A stretch of 64,000 bases of DNA from Enoplolaimus lenunculus (GCA_030248215.1 JASANG010000258.1:106128-170127); one strand, 5' to 3'. Shown: positions 38,908-50,645, counted from the first letter of the stretch. The notes: generated from the sequence alone by a model not told the origin. Made by a program: numbers and translations.

Positions 38908-39547
38908 GCACATGTTCATATTTCCAACGTATACACTAAGGCTTAGGCTTTGAAAACTCATCCCTTAAAAGTTTGCCTAAAAGCCTAAAGTCTTATCTTT
39001 AAATGTTTTCAAAAATTGCTGTACCTACTATGTTAGGGACCTCAGCCCCCCCATCGAGTTATTTTCAATGCTAATGGCGTAACCAGAATTTTGCTACGTG
39101 GCGATGGCTGCAGTAGCGGATCCAGTAATCTGCGACGGGATATTTTAAAACTACGGGGGGAGACAATTTGTGAGGGTTGAAACAAACCCCTGCAAGCGAA
39201 GCGATCAAGAAACCAGTCATAATTTTTAAATCATGGAACTCAAGTTAATCGACCGGTGTTTAAGTGTTATAATTCGCCAGTAACTGAAGTCCTGGCGAAA
39301 CTTTTAGTTGTAAACAAAATCCAGTGAGCGAAACGAGCGAGAAGTTAAACTTGATTTTTGCACAAAATTATCTTGGTAATACGGACTCTGATTGGACTTT
39401 AACTTCGTTTTGCAAAGGAGCGATTCAAAAAGGGCGGAGGCAAAATGTTTTAAAATGAAATGGAAACCTCATGATGCTCGAGCACCGATTTTTTTCAAAA
39501 TTTTGTATGACCCCTTTGGATTCAACGGTAATTTATGAATTAACTTA
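38908..39547. other. No feature recognised
   Basis: Mixed sequence with a GCGGATCCAGTAATCTGCGA patch at about 39117 that may be a remnant of a family O-type end. Confidence 0.4.
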
Positions 39548-39664
39548 AGTATATATATAAGTATGTATGTATATGTATATATATGTATGTATATATATGT
39601 ATATATATGTATATATATGTATATATGTATATATGTATATATGTATATGTATATGTATATATAA
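39548..39664. repeat. (TATATG)n-type microsatellite
   Basis: TATGTATATATATG permutations over about 115 bp. Confidence 0.95.
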
Positions 39665-40006
39665 TATGGTGTCAACGTGTTTTTGACAGCTTGGCATTTT
39701 ACTGGAATTATTTTAAATTATGTTTTGCTCATTGCAATAATATTCGCCCACAAGTTTGTGATTAATTTATCTTGTATATTCTCAAAAATAACAACTTAAA
39801 TCATGCATTTTTCCGCAAATATCATCTGTTCATGAGACCTATCGGCTCAGAAAGGTTCGTTTCGTTTACTGACTTTCCTCTCGAAAAAAGATTTTTTGCT
39901 CACATGTGTAAAGTATTTGTGAGCAATTGTCGCGTAACCCTTCAAGATTTATTTGACCTTTAAGCTTGTTTACTTCGCTACGAACCTCAAACCCTAATGC
40001 ACAACC

Positions 40007-40166
40007 AGGACCGCAGCCAGCTCACCCAGCTAAGGGGGCTGAAAATTTTTCCGCATTACAAGGCTTTTCAATGACTTACAAGCCAGGTGGAAAATGTTCT
40101 GGGGGGGGGGGCAAAATTTTTCCACAGGGAACTGAGTCCCCCTTGCCGCATCTTACCTACGGGTCG
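40007..40166 (-). mobile_element. Family F MITE
   Basis: AGGACCGCAGCCAGCTCACC at the left, ACTTACAAGCCAGGTGGAAA core, TTACCTACGGGTC at the right. Confidence 0.7.
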
Positions 40167-40469
40167 CTAATTTAGCGTTTACTCCGGCTCCGTTTGTGGT
40201 ATTAACATCCGGTCACATCCTACTGAACGCTAATACAGTAATTTTCAGAAACTAACGTTAGAAAAACAAGCCCAACCACTTAGACAGACTCCAACCTTAA
40301 ACAGTTGAAGTTAGCATAAATATCACAATTTGTACAAAACTAAACAGGTTTCGAAATTCACCTATCATTGAGTTTTTTAGATACTTAGCCTAAGATCAAT
40401 AATAACTCTCATTCTCTGCTAACAGATGTTCTTTTAGCTGTCAGCTCAAGTGGCAACCATAGAAACTTG

Positions 40470-40678
40470 AGCCCATGTAAAGATCAGGGGTGGAACATTT
40501 TTCTGTGGGTGTAGAAAAGAGTAAGCTTAAGCTTTAAATTAATTTTTTTCGCTTGGCTTAGGCTTAGGTTTAGGCTTAGGAGTATGCTCATTCTTACGCT
40601 TAGGCCTAGGCTTACGCTTAGGTTTAGGCTTAGGAATATGCTTATAGTACTGTTCCGCCCCTGTTCTTTACATTGGCC
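40470..40678 (-). mobile_element. Family A MITE
   Basis: GCCCATGTAAAGATCAGGGG at the left and CCTGTTCTTTACATTGGCC at the right. Confidence 0.82.
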
Positions 40679-40865
40679 GAAACGGCCAAGCATTTAGAAC
40701 TAAACTTTAAAGCTTTATAAAGGTATTAGGCAACCAAGTCAGATTGACTAACCTGAACCTACTTAAAAGGACTTGGGTTTCTCGTGCCAGGTGTATTTTA
40801 TTGTTGGTTTTTGAAGCTGGTGTCAGTCATCAACTTTTCCTATTTCATATTGTATAAAAATAGTC

Positions 40866-41087
40866 GCCCATGTATAGAACATTGCCGGAACAATAGTATA
40901 AGCATATTCGTAAGCCTAAGCCTAAGCTTAAGCCTAAGCCAAAGCCTAAGCGTATGGATGAGCCTATTCCTAAGCCTAAGCCTAAGCCTAAGCCTAAGCA
41001 AAAAATAGTCTAAAGCTTAAACTGACTCTATTATAGCCCATCCGGAAAACGATCCGGCCCTGTTCAATACAAGGGCCAAAATAGCAA
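40866..41087 (+). mobile_element. Family A MITE with clear 8-bp target duplication
   Basis: GCCCATGTATAGAACATTGC at the left; CCCTGTTCAATACAAGGGCC at the right. Left flank AAAATAGT and right flank AAAATAGC agree at seven of eight positions. Confidence 0.85.
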
Positions 41088-41131
41088 TGATTTATTGGTA
41101 GCTTAGTATATTCTTATTCTGAATTGTATAT

Positions 41132-41318
41132 ACTGCAAAAAATGGTGAGTCAAATTGACTGTCTCTGAAATAGGCTCTACGGCACTACACAAACTGAGTC
41201 AAATTCGACTCCACCAGAATCACATTCGAGTCACTGAGTCGCACGTTAGACTCTGGCTGAGTCGAATTTATCTCAGTTTGTGTAGTTTCGTAGACACTAT
41301 TTCGGAGAAAGTCAATGG
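41132..41318. mobile_element. Family C foldback element, right end lost
   Basis: ACTGCAAAAAATGGTGAGTC at the left; stops after TTTCGGAGAAAGTCAATGG. Confidence 0.75.
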
Positions 41319-41370
41319 TCCGTAATTATCGACTGTGTCTCAAAGCTTCGATCGCTAGTTTTTGATAACT

Positions 41371-41640
41371 TTAACCCCTTCTCACCTTGAGTTGCCTATA
41401 GGCCACTCAGCGCAGTGTATGTACGTTAAATAATATATATCGCACCGTGTTTAACAATTGCAACACGTATACATAGTACTAAATCACCATAAGACGTGAG
41501 AGCCCCCTCGGGCTCGAGCGTCAAGCTCCTATAGCTGAGTGGTGTTGGTATACGCCCCCACTCCAGTCACTGGAGTTCGAATCCTAGCATAAAAGTAGGT
41601 CTCAGGGGAAATAGAAAATATTCATGTGAGAAAGGGTTAA
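41371..41640 (+). mobile_element. Family H: TTAA-flanked MITE with tRNA-like core, copy 3
   Basis: TTAACCCCTTCTCACCTTGA at the left and CATGTGAGAAAGGGTTAA at the right. Very close to the copy at 25191, including the TATAGCTGAGTGGTGTTGG and GGAGTTCGAATCCTAGC boxes. Confidence 0.87.
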
Positions 41641-41779
41641 GGTTCAAAACGGTGAACCAAAATATTTTCATTTCTATTTGCTACGACATCCTGGTACAGC
41701 TTGCGAATTTTTTAATTTTACTGCGAAGTACCACGGGTTCTTGCTTCAGTCCATGTTTAGCTACAGGGTATTCCTACTT

Positions 41780-42189
41780 ACTGTAGTGACCCGAATAAGG
41801 GGGACTTATATTTATTTGGCCCCTCCAGAGGGAACCCTGTGTTATTCAGTTTACGGACTGTTATTGTCAACCCGCCCGTCGTTACTGATATATATTGGGT
41901 ATTGCAACTATTAAATTAAACTTTCATTTGTCTTGTATCAAAACCTTGAGCGATAATGCAAGATTACACTTAGGAATACACTTTCAAAACTTAAGCATAC
42001 CATAAAGTTTCAATCTCAACTGTTGTTGATGCTGAAGTCATTTATGCACAATTTGAGAAAATTGACATTTATGACTCTAATAAGTTTTTACGGACACTAT
42101 CCGCTAACGGACTCCTTGTATACGGATTTCTATTGACTGGGGCGCAAAATGGGGACCCCCTTTATTACCCCCTCTTATTTCACTACAGT
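41780..42189 (-). mobile_element. Family E MITE
   Basis: CTGTAGTGACCCGAATAAGG at the left, TCTTATTTCACTACAG at the right. Confidence 0.78.
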
Positions 42190-42547
42190 AATTTAAGCCA
42201 TAAGTTAAGCCTAAACCTAAGCAAAATTATTAAAGCCTAGGCCTACGCCTTAGCATTCAAGTCTCTAAGAGCCGTTGTCTCTGAGTGGACCTGTCCTATA
42301 TCTAACATAGGTTCTTTGTTTCAGTAAAATATCACTCGCAGGCGCTTTGTGCTATGACAAAACTGGTTTAAACTTTAACCTGATTGGTCTGTTGGTTCAT
42401 GAGCTTGAACGCTGTTGCTTTGGTATTCGGTATTTTGGCATCCGGTCGCGTTATAATTGCCAGTAATTCTAAACTTACCTGGTTCCTATTGGCTGTGTTA
42501 TAAGGTGTGTTTACGTTCTAAACGAGTTACGCGCCGCTTAAAGCCTA

Positions 42548-42736
42548 CACTGCAAAAAATGGTGAGCCAAATTGACTCTCTTCGAAATAGGCTTTTCAGG
42601 ACAACGCGAACTGAGTCAAATTCGATTCGCAGTGTCGCACGTTTGACTCTGGTTGAGTCGAATTTGATGCAGTTTGTGTAAGTCCCGAAAATCCTATTTC
42701 GGAGAGAGTCAATTTGACTCACCATTTTTTGCAATG
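42548..42736. mobile_element. Family C foldback element
   Basis: CACTGCAAAAAATGGTGAGC at the left and ACTCACCATTTTTTGCAATG at the right, TA before the left end. Confidence 0.83.
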
Positions 42737-42767
42737 CCGTCACGTTATCATCCGGTGACATAGATGC

Positions 42768-42890
42768 GGTCCCGTAGACAAGACGGCCTCCTGGTAGAAT
42801 TCTACACCCCTAAAATTTTTTCAACCTTGCTTGTAAGTCATCGAAAACCTTTGTATGCATCCGTATCAATGTGACCTGGCTACGGGCCTG
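42768..42890 (+). mobile_element. Family F MITE, short
   Basis: GGTCCCGTAGACAAGACGGC at the left; CCTGGCTACGGGCCTG at the right. Confidence 0.7.
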
Positions 42891-43323
42891 TATGCCGCAG
42901 ACTAGTATACCATTCGCCTTACAGTTGTGCAAACTATGGGCACCGATCCCAAGACGGGGGGGTCACTGACCCACCCACTTTGTGGTTCAAAACTTGGTAG
43001 GCGTTATTGACCCATCATATTTGATAGAATAAAAACTGGACGGGCTGCTTAGTACCCAAAACGTCTCTGACAAGCTCCAATGCCCGATACATGAAAAAAT
43101 GGTGGCTTGATCAACGATTGATTTTTGGAAAGTGGGAACATGTCTAAATTACTGAATTACCCCCCACATTTGATAACAGATTGGTTACCATGCTACAAAC
43201 ACTTATAGGCAGTGCTTTATTGTCTATCAAATGATATATACACATTTGAACAAGCCAATTTTACCAAATAGGTTCTATCTTTAATTGTTTTATTATTTAT
43301 ATACACTAACCAGTAGCAGTCAC

Positions 43324-43913
43324 GGTCAATGTAAAGAACAGGGGCGGAACAGTATTATAAGCATATTCCTAAGCCTAAGCCTAAGCCTAATCCTAAGCGT
43401 AAGAATGAGCATATTCCTAAGCCTCAGCCTAAGCCTAATCCTAAGCGTAAGAATGAGCATATTCCTAAGCCTCAGCCTAAGCCTAATCCTAAGCGTAAGA
43501 ATGAGCATATTCCTAAGCCTCAGCCTAAGCCTAATCCTAAGCGTAAGAATGAGCATATTCCTAAGCCTCAGCCTAAGTTTAATCCTAAGCGTAAGAATGA
43601 GCATATTCCTAAGCCTCAGCCTAAGCCTAATTCTAAGCGTAAGAATGAGCATATTCCTAAGCCTCAGCCTAAGCCTAATCCTAAGCGTAAGAATGAGCAT
43701 ATTCCAAAGCCTCAGCCTAAGCCTAATCCTAAGCGTAAGAATGAGCATATTCCTAAGCCTCAGCCTAAGCCTAATCCTAAGCGTAAGAATGAGCATATTC
43801 CTAAGCCTCAGCCTAAGCCTAAGCCTAAGCCGAGCAAAAAATTAGTGTAAAGCATAATCTTACTCTATTGCAGTCAAACAGAAAAACGTTCCGCCCCTGA
43901 TCTTTACATGGGT
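43324..43913 (+). mobile_element. Family A MITE with 48-bp core array and 8-bp target duplication
   Basis: GGTCAATGTAAAGAACAGGG at the left and CCCCTGATCTTTACATGGGT at the right. Flanks GCAGTCAC and GCAGTCAT match at seven of eight bases. Confidence 0.87.
43365..43830 (+). repeat. 48-bp tandem array, about 9 copies
   Basis: Unit joins AAGCGTAAGAATGAGCATAT, TCCTAAGCCTCAGCCTAAGC and CTAATCCT. 48 bp gives open 16-codon frames on both strands ([16 protein letters not shown]), which are not genes. Confidence 0.95.
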
Positions 43914-44064
43914 CGCAGTCATTAATTTTTTACGTTTTTGCAATTTTGCTTAAATTTTAACGATTAAAGTTGGGTAAAATCGAAGCTAAAAATTGCCGAA
44001 TTCAATGTGGACTTTCGTTGAATCCTGAGGCTGATCCTTGATTCATAGTCAGTTCAGCTTTCAA

Positions 44065-44235
44065 CAGTGCTGGAGCAAACAGGGATGGGATGGAAGCTCC
44101 TCTCGAACTCCGGGGTGAGCGAGAAGCAAGACGTGGTTTAAAACTTCGACGGTTTTTGTTTCAACCAGTTAGGGTATGGGATCTTTTAGGGGTGGGGGCC
44201 TCTCAGATGTGGGACGTACCTGCTCTGACCCTGGC
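44065..44235 (+). mobile_element. Family K element, diverged copy
   Basis: GTGCTGGAGCAAACAGGGAT at the left; the middle CGGTTTTTGTTTCAACCAGT aligns with the reverse of the 13078 copy. Confidence 0.55.
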
Positions 44236-44883
44236 GGTCAAGTCAACAGATGCTTGTTTGTGTGTCGACATACGGTTATTTGAGTGGACACTCTAAGCCA
44301 AATATAACAGTATCACTTGTAATGTTGACAGCCAAACCCGAAGAATGTTTGAACAAAGTGGAATGGTTTAGTTTAGCAAAACGAGCAACAACGAAGGGAA
44401 CACTATTTTTACTCTGAGTCAATCAGAGTTTGAGATCCTTGATTAGGATCCGTAAATGGATCGACCTAATCCTAGTCTATAATACTCTATTTCGCTAGAG
44501 TACGCAAATAATTCGTGCTTTACACCAAAGTGTATAGCATAATTGTTAGTTACTTAGACTATATTAGCTATGACAAGAGAAAAATATATACCTATGTTTT
44601 AAAGATATATTCCTATTTACTGACCCGGGTCCTAATTTGAGATGCGGATAATTTTTTACGACAGCCTAAAAAGTAAGATTAAGCTTTAGATTAATTTTTT
44701 TGTTTACGCTTGGGCGTACGTAATTATAATCTAAACACTTACGCTGAGGCTTATATGCTTAGGTTTCGGCTTAAACGTAGAAATATCGATTTATACTGCT
44801 GTTACGCCTTTCAAATTATTAGTTTAACGCTACATTGGTATATAACAGAAAACTAAAAGCCTAAATAACTGAGAGGTAGGGTG
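44236..44883. other. No gene; decayed family A-like fragment
   Basis: About 44660-44815 keeps AAGATTAAGCTTTAGATTAA and ACTGCTGTTACGCC of the A/B type; the rest is unrecognised. Confidence 0.4.
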
Positions 44884-45180
44884 CAGCCAAAATTCCGGTC
44901 CCGGTGGATAAATCCGGTATAGTTCGCTATCCGCTTCCGGCAGTAAATCTGGTATTTTTACAGCGGAATTTTCCGGTCTGGCATATCGTAACTTATTTTT
45001 CTTAAATTGTCTAAGCGTGTATTGCCAAAAATTTCAATTTGTATCATACTCTATAATTTTTCATACATTTCCCAGCTACTGCATTTTGTTTCGGGATTTT
45101 GGAATTCTAAATGGTTTGTTTTACACCATTAAAAGCCACAAAATTTGGTTTCGATATGTTAAAATTCCTATTGCATCCTG
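44884..45180 (-). repeat. Family J dispersed repeat, reversed
   Basis: AATTCCGGTCCCGGTGGATA at the left; ATTTCCCAGCTACTGCATTT corresponds to the reverse of the 14540 core. Confidence 0.6.
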
Positions 45181-45196
45181 CAGGAAGGTGCATTGA

Positions 45197-45282
45197 TAAA
45201 TAAATAACAGTCCATAACCGAATAACAGGTCGCTTCCCTGGCACAGCAAAACAGTTAACATCTGCTTATTATTCTACAGTAT
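45197..45282 (+). mobile_element. Family E right-end fragment
   Basis: AAATAACAGTCCATAACCGA followed by CTTATTATTCTACAG. Confidence 0.5.
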
Positions 45283-45670
45283 CCGTACGAAATTCATACC
45301 ATGAGTTGACAAAGAATTATCGTAAATGGGTCTGTAATCAAGATTATGCGACAGTTTGTTTGAATTAAATTTTTAAACATTTATGGTGTCTTGGTTCGTT
45401 TGGTCAAATAACCATCCAGATGAACCATATCCCATTAACTTAATTGAGCCACAAAACCATGCTTATATTCCAAAGTATTGTTTGTTGTCATCCGAAACCT
45501 GTAAAACCTGGAATGTCGCCGAAACCGGAATAAAGGGTTGGATACGGGAAAATGTTGACCCGAAATTTTTGAAAAAAATAAAACGGCACCAAAAATTGAT
45601 CTGGGTCACAACGATCGCTCGCAAAAACCCTCCTGAAATTCTGGTTACGCCTCTGTAATCGATGAGCGTA

Positions 45671-45929
45671 CACTGCAAAAAATGGCGAGTCAAATGAACT
45701 CTCTCCGAAATATGCTTTTCCTGATTACACCAACTGAGTTTAAAATTCAACTCCGTCAGAGTCAAATTCGATTCACTGAATCGATCAGTGAGTCGAACCT
45801 GACTCTGGTGGACTCGAATTTGACTCAGTTTGTGCATTGACTCTGGTGGACTTGAATTTGACTCAGTTTGTGCAGTTAGGAAAAGCCTATTTCAGAGAGT
45901 GTCAATTTGACTCACCATTTTTTACAGAG
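45671..45929. mobile_element. Family C foldback element with small internal duplication
   Basis: CACTGCAAAAAATGGCGAGT at the left and TGACTCACCATTTTTTACAG at the right. GACTCTGGTGGAC-TGAATTTGACTCAG occurs twice near 45800 and 45840. Confidence 0.78.
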
Positions 45930-45980
45930 TACAAAAGGGAGAAGAGCAGTCGCCACTACAATACAAATTGGTATCTGTTA

Positions 45981-46221
45981 TGTAACTTCCACAAAATCAT
46001 GCGTACACAAGATAACTTTGGATGGTGTAGTGTCATGGACAATGAAGTCAAAAACCTTCAGTGTCCCGCACATTGAAGCAAAAAAGCTTCAGTATCAAGA
46101 ATACTGAAGCCAAATAAGCTTTAGTGTCTAGCACACTGACAGAGGCCAGAAAAATCGTCATTGTCCATGACACTACCCCTCAAAAGTTACCTGGTGTACG
46201 CATGATATTGTGGAAGTAGCC
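45981..46221. mobile_element. Family N: long foldback palindrome, about 64-bp arms
   Basis: Left arm phrases TAACTTCCACAAAATCATGC, GTACACAAGATAACTTT and GTAGTGTCATGGACAATGA are mirrored by TCATTGTCCATGACACTAC, AAAGTTACCTGGTGTACGCA and TGATATTGTGGAAGTA. The loop has four spaced CTTCAGT/CTGAAGC motifs. The rightmost half of the arm is almost perfect. Confidence 0.82.
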
Positions 46222-46300
46222 TTTAGATGGAAATGCGACCTTATCGAATTATTGCTTACATTTTACTCTTACAAGTACGAATGAGTTTACTTTCTTGAAT

Positions 46301-46440
46301 CGGGCCTGCCCTGAACTTCTGGTGCATAGCCCCCTGGAAAGTTTTCAACCTTGCTTCTTGTAACTCATTGAAAACCCTTGAACGCCCGCCCCTCCAGGAT
46401 AATTTTCAGCCCCCCCCTCGCAACATGAGATGGCTTAGAT
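46301..46440 (+). mobile_element. Family F MITE
   Basis: TCGGGCCTGCCCTGAACTTC at the left; TTTTCAACCTTGCTTCTTGT core; CCTCGCAACATGAGATGGCT at the right. Confidence 0.65.
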
Positions 46441-46565
46441 ATTAACGGTACAAAAGAAATTTTAATAGTTTGTCAGGTAGAGACGTTATTATATTTTAAT
46501 ATAATTTTTCATTTTATGTAATGCAAAATCTTCTAACTTCACAAATGGCCACAGCTAGCCTCCTG

Positions 46566-46682
46566 CCCGAGCCCATAGCCAAGGGGGACAGGGACGGCTC
46601 AATTCCCCCCTGGAAAAATTTTGGCCTCTCTAGAATATTATTTTTAGCCCCCTCTAGCAAGGCGAATCGGCTACAGGCCTGA
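46566..46682 (+). mobile_element. Family F MITE, internally deleted
   Basis: CGAGCCCATAGCCAAGGGGG at the left and CGAATCGGCTACAGGCCTG at the right; the CTTGCTTGTAAGTCA core is absent. Confidence 0.7.
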
Positions 46683-46828
46683 TACACAGGTTGAAATTAC
46701 AATTATGAATTGTTTTTTACTGTGGTCCTAAAATTAAGCTAATTTACAGCTACACTTAACATGCAATTCAGAACAATAAAGCTTTACTTCAAAACCTATT
46801 AATATTAGGTTGAGCGATACGAGCTAAC

Positions 46829-47158
46829 GGCCAATGTTACTTTTAGGGCCGTAACAGTAGATTAACGTATTCCTAAGCCTACGCCTAAGCGTTGAAAAAG
46901 GGTATTCATAAGCCTAAGCCTCACCTTAAGCCTAAGCCTAAGCGTTGCAAAAGTGTGTTTTCTAAGCCTAAGCGTTGAAAAAGCGTATTCCTAAGCCTAA
47001 GCCAAAGACTAAGTTTAAGCCTAGGCCTAAGTGTTGCAAAAGCGCATTAAGCCTAAGCCTAAGCTTAAGCCTAAGCAAACAAATGTACTCTAGAATGTAA
47101 GCCTATTTTTTCACAGACCCTCCAGAAACCGGGACGCCCCTAAAACTAGCATGGACTG
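46829..47158 (+). mobile_element. Family B MITE
   Basis: GGCCAATGTTACTTTTAGGG at the left, CGCCCCTAAAACTAGCATGG at the right; four GCGTTG(C/A)AAAA-type sub-blocks inside. Confidence 0.8.
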
Positions 47159-47301
47159 GTGTTACACACAAGTTGAGAAAGTGGCTTATAGGCCTTGTTG
47201 CCCAATGTCTAACACAATAATTATAACGCGACGCTGTTGTACACTTACCTCACTCATACGCTAAAGGGTATGTTTAGAAAAAAGTTTACCTATAAACGAT
47301 G

Positions 47302-47568
47302 TTAACCCTTTCTCACATGATTGCAATTTCAAATGAGATGTAATTTCAAGGCGAGATTCGAACCCCAGTCTCACGGGTGGGCGGCGTTTACGATGACAAC
47401 TGAGCTATAGGAGCTTGACGCTCGAGCCAGAGGGAGTTTTGACATCTTGTAGAGATTTTGCACTGCACAGATTTGTTACAATTGTTAAACACTGCTCACA
47501 GTGTGTGTATTGCTCGTACATTATTGTATTTAGTTGCTCATAGTATACTATATGCGTGAAAGGGTTAA
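47302..47568 (-). mobile_element. Family H: TTAA-flanked MITE with tRNA-like core, copy 4
   Basis: TTAACCCTTTCTCACATGAT at the left and GCGTGAAAGGGTTAA at the right. On the - strand the tRNA-like boxes read as in copy 1. Confidence 0.83.
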
Positions 47569-47954
47569 GCCATATTGAAATGATACATTTGTACCTCAAA
47601 ATGTCGTAAACAATTTATATTTTACACACATTTATTTCGAAAGCTAATTTTAAAATACTTTCGACTTCAAAAAACTATCCGCTTGGCATCTGTTATGAGG
47701 GTTTTGGAACAACAACCCTACAGCTTTGATTCATAATTGTCGTGGGGTGGTGGGGTGGGTTGTCAGTTTTAAAATTTCACACAACTCAACAACACCATCA
47801 ACTCTTAAGATGTCAGTTCAAACTGAATTTCGCACAGAATATTACTCAGACACCTGTTTATAGTTGAGTATTTTGGTTTATTTTTGGCGTTATTTTCGCT
47901 AATATTTTCACATTCATTTGTTACTGAAACTAGACGCACACCGTTGTGTCGTAT

Positions 47955-48176
47955 GGCCCATATTCTCAAATGTGAATTGCAACTTTATCATCAGTTAGTA
48001 ATTCGTTTTCAAACTCACTAAACTATTGCAGTTGACGAATGCAAAATTGACACACGAGTAGAACAAATCATATGCGAAAAATGTGCTGAATTTTGAGTCT
48101 CACACATTCACTGGTTCAAAAGTTACAAGACCTATCAACAACTGGTGATAATTGCTACACACGTATGAGAATACGT
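47955..48176. mobile_element. Family M element
   Basis: GGCCCATATTCTCAAATGTG at the left, ACACGTATGAGAATACGTGC at the right; CATCAGTTAGTAAT is mirrored by CAACAACTGGTGATAATTGC. Counterpart at 60087. Confidence 0.62.
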
Positions 48177-48661
48177 GCGTATATCATAGAGTATTTTTTA
48201 ATTATTTATATACCTAGTCGCGTATTCTTAACTCTTTAGGATTAATTCAGCTTATTCAAATAGTTAATTTGATATTAAGCTAAGATTGGTCTCAAAGTCG
48301 GAAAGTTTTGAATGAAAAATTTCTTATATTTTTATGCCACCTCAGTGATGACTTTGTTGCATTTTGCAGTCAGATTTTAAAGTAACGTGACTGGTAGGTT
48401 ATAGTTTATAATATTTTAAAATTTAAAATGCCTCAAATTGGCTAAACAATTTCACGAATTCAACTCACAGTTCATGCGACTACGAACCGTAAGCTTTTAC
48501 TTTTAAGTGCCTCAATTCATAGAGATGTGTCAAATACATATTCGACTTGTGTCTGTAGCAGTTGTTCGAATGTTCGTTTTAGTTTGATATCTTAAATTAA
48601 CAGATTTGAGTAAGTGAAAAACATTTTTGAATTCATATTTTGAAATTTTAAATTTTGTGTT
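48177..48661. other. No feature recognised
   Basis: AT-rich, no repeat family seen. Confidence 0.45.
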
Positions 48662-48845
48662 TCAATGTAAAGATCAGGGCCGGATCGTTTTCTGGAGGGG
48701 CTGTAATAGAGTTAGTTTAAGCTTTAGACGAATTTTTTTAGGCTTAGGTTTAGGCTTAAGAATAGGCTCATCCTTACGCTTAGGCTTAGGCTAAGGCTTA
48801 GGAATATACTTATACTACAGTTCCGCACTATTCTATACATGGGTC
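48662..48845 (-). mobile_element. Family A MITE
   Basis: TCAATGTAAAGATCAGGGCC at the left and TTCCGCACTATTCTATACAT at the right. Confidence 0.75.
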
Positions 48846-49240
48846 AACAAAAGTAACTCGATGGGTTTGTGAAACCCCATCCCAAATAGGAATTCTGCCG
48901 GGGAACCTGGGTTTAAATTACCATTCATTTCAATTTTTTGAAAAACCAAAGTTTTCCGTAATTGGACAAGTGGTATTTGAGCGCTGACCAACGTATTAAA
49001 GAAGTAAACGTTGCTTATTTATATAATTACAACTGAAATGCCATACATTACGTATTTTGAGCAACTTTCCAGCATTACTTTGTTTACCGTGTTTTCGTAC
49101 AACAGAAATGTGACTGTGCGGTGGAAACAAAGTTTGTGCAAGCAGAATGATGTGAATTCGCAAACTTTTACGCATTGCGCAAAACCGGCCGATTTGTAAT
49201 TTTAACTTACAGCTAAATTTTAGACACTGGTACTCCCACC

Positions 49241-49393
49241 AGGTCCGTAGCCAGCTCACCTTACCAGGATGGCTAAAATTTTTTCACAATGGGGCATTCA
49301 AGGGTTTTCAATGAGTTACAAGCAAGGTTGAAAACTTTTTAGGGCGGCCCCAAAATTTTTCGGGGGATGGGGGTGGCTGAGCAGCCCTAGACG
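49241..49393 (-). mobile_element. Family F MITE
   Basis: AGGTCCGTAGCCAGCTCACC at the left; GAGTTACAAGCAAGGTTGAA core; GGGGTGGCTGAGCAGCCC at the right. Confidence 0.7.
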
Positions 49394-49905
49394 GACAAAC
49401 TAAACTATAGTATAACAACACTTTAGTCGTTTGCTAAATAAATATTTTCCACCAATCTCACCTTCTAGCTTGAAGCTATGCAAATTCGCTTCAGCAGCAG
49501 ATATATTTTTTAATGTAAAACGTTTTTCGATTTACGTTGAAATGTTAAATTCGAAAATGTGAAATATGCAAGAATGGTAATTTTTTAAAAAATTCATACG
49601 AGTCAAAATATTTACAGGTTACGTTTATTCGGTAATTCAACATTGTTTCTGAATATTTGCTAATTGAAACGTACATTTATGCTGTTTAGCGACTTGTAAG
49701 TGGTTCGCAAAGCCAGGTAATTTTCAATTAAACACCGTTTGACGTATAGATATTAACCTGGTTCAATCGGTCTGAAAGCCTAAAAGTTGCGAAGAACCGG
49801 TCACATCAATTATTGTTTTCGACTGAATAAATTGCCATTTAACCAAGTTGAAGTTATTCGGTCAAGTTTGAATGTTTACGGAGCTCTGAGACATTTAGCC
49901 TTTGC
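49394..49905. other. No feature recognised
   Basis: AT-rich unique-looking stretch. Confidence 0.45.
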
Positions 49906-50299
49906 AAAGTGACCCAAATAAGATGGTGTGGGATAATAAGAGGGGGTCTTCATTTTGGGTCCCAATCAGTACGAGTCCGTATCCATCCCGAAAACCAGTT
50001 CGTAAGCGGATAGAGTACCTAAACTCTAATTAGAGACCATAATTGTCAATTATCCCTAATTGTAAAGCATACTTAAAGTTTGAAAGTACATTCCTAAGTA
50101 TAACCTTGAATGATCGCTCAAGTTACTGACACAAGACAAATAAACGTTTAATTCAACGGATAGTTGCAATACCGAATATATATCACTAACGAAGGATGGC
50201 GGAGCGTGGGTTAAAAATAAATAATAGTCCGTAACCGAATAACAGGGGGTACACTCTGAAGAGGCCAAATAAATATCACTTATTCGGGTCGCTACAGTA
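49906..50299 (+). mobile_element. Family E MITE
   Basis: AAAGTGACCCAAATAAGATG at the left and TTATTCGGGTCGCTACAG at the right. Confidence 0.75.
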
Positions 50300-50439
50300 T
50301 GTGTATAGCATATATCGCCAGTTTGTAACGAATCATGCCAATTTACGACGCTAACATTGATTTTTGTAAATTTAAACAATTTTTTTCTGAACACAGAAGA
50401 ATAATGGATCAATTAAAGCTTTTCCCCTCGGCGAAACAA

Positions 50440-50645
50440 AAACTTCAATTGATACCGTAAGGGGGGGGAGAACTTTAAATGATTGCATCTTGATATTTTG
50501 CTTCCGAATGCAATCAATTAATGTTATTCTCCCTTATGGTATCAATTAAATTTTTTCCCTAATACTAAAGGAGTCAAAAACTTTATTGATACCATAAGAG
50601 GGGAACAACTTTAATTGATTGCATTTGCAACCAAAATATCAAGTA
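50440..50645. repeat. Inverted and direct repeat of an ATTGATACC...GATTGCAT module
   Basis: CAATTGATACCGTAAGGGGG at 50448 is inverted at about 50535 (CCCTTATGGTATCAATTAA) and repeated direct at about 50582 (ATTGATACCATAAGAGGGG). ATGATTGCATCTTGATATTT is likewise inverted and repeated. Probably a small foldback plus a partial copy. Confidence 0.7.

Noticed and set aside
39772-39963. 63-codon + strand frame (MRPIGSERFVSFTDFPLEKR region)
   Set aside because: Looks plausible as protein but has no acceptor or donor context that I could support and no recognised family.
43285-43845. 186-codon frame with 16-residue repeats
   Set aside because: It is the 48-bp array of a family A element; no conserved flanks.
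45383-45658. 91-codon + strand frame and overlapping - strand frames
   Set aside because: Part runs into family C sequence and GATCTGGGTCACAACGATCG-type text without any domain; frames are open on both strands, typical of chance.
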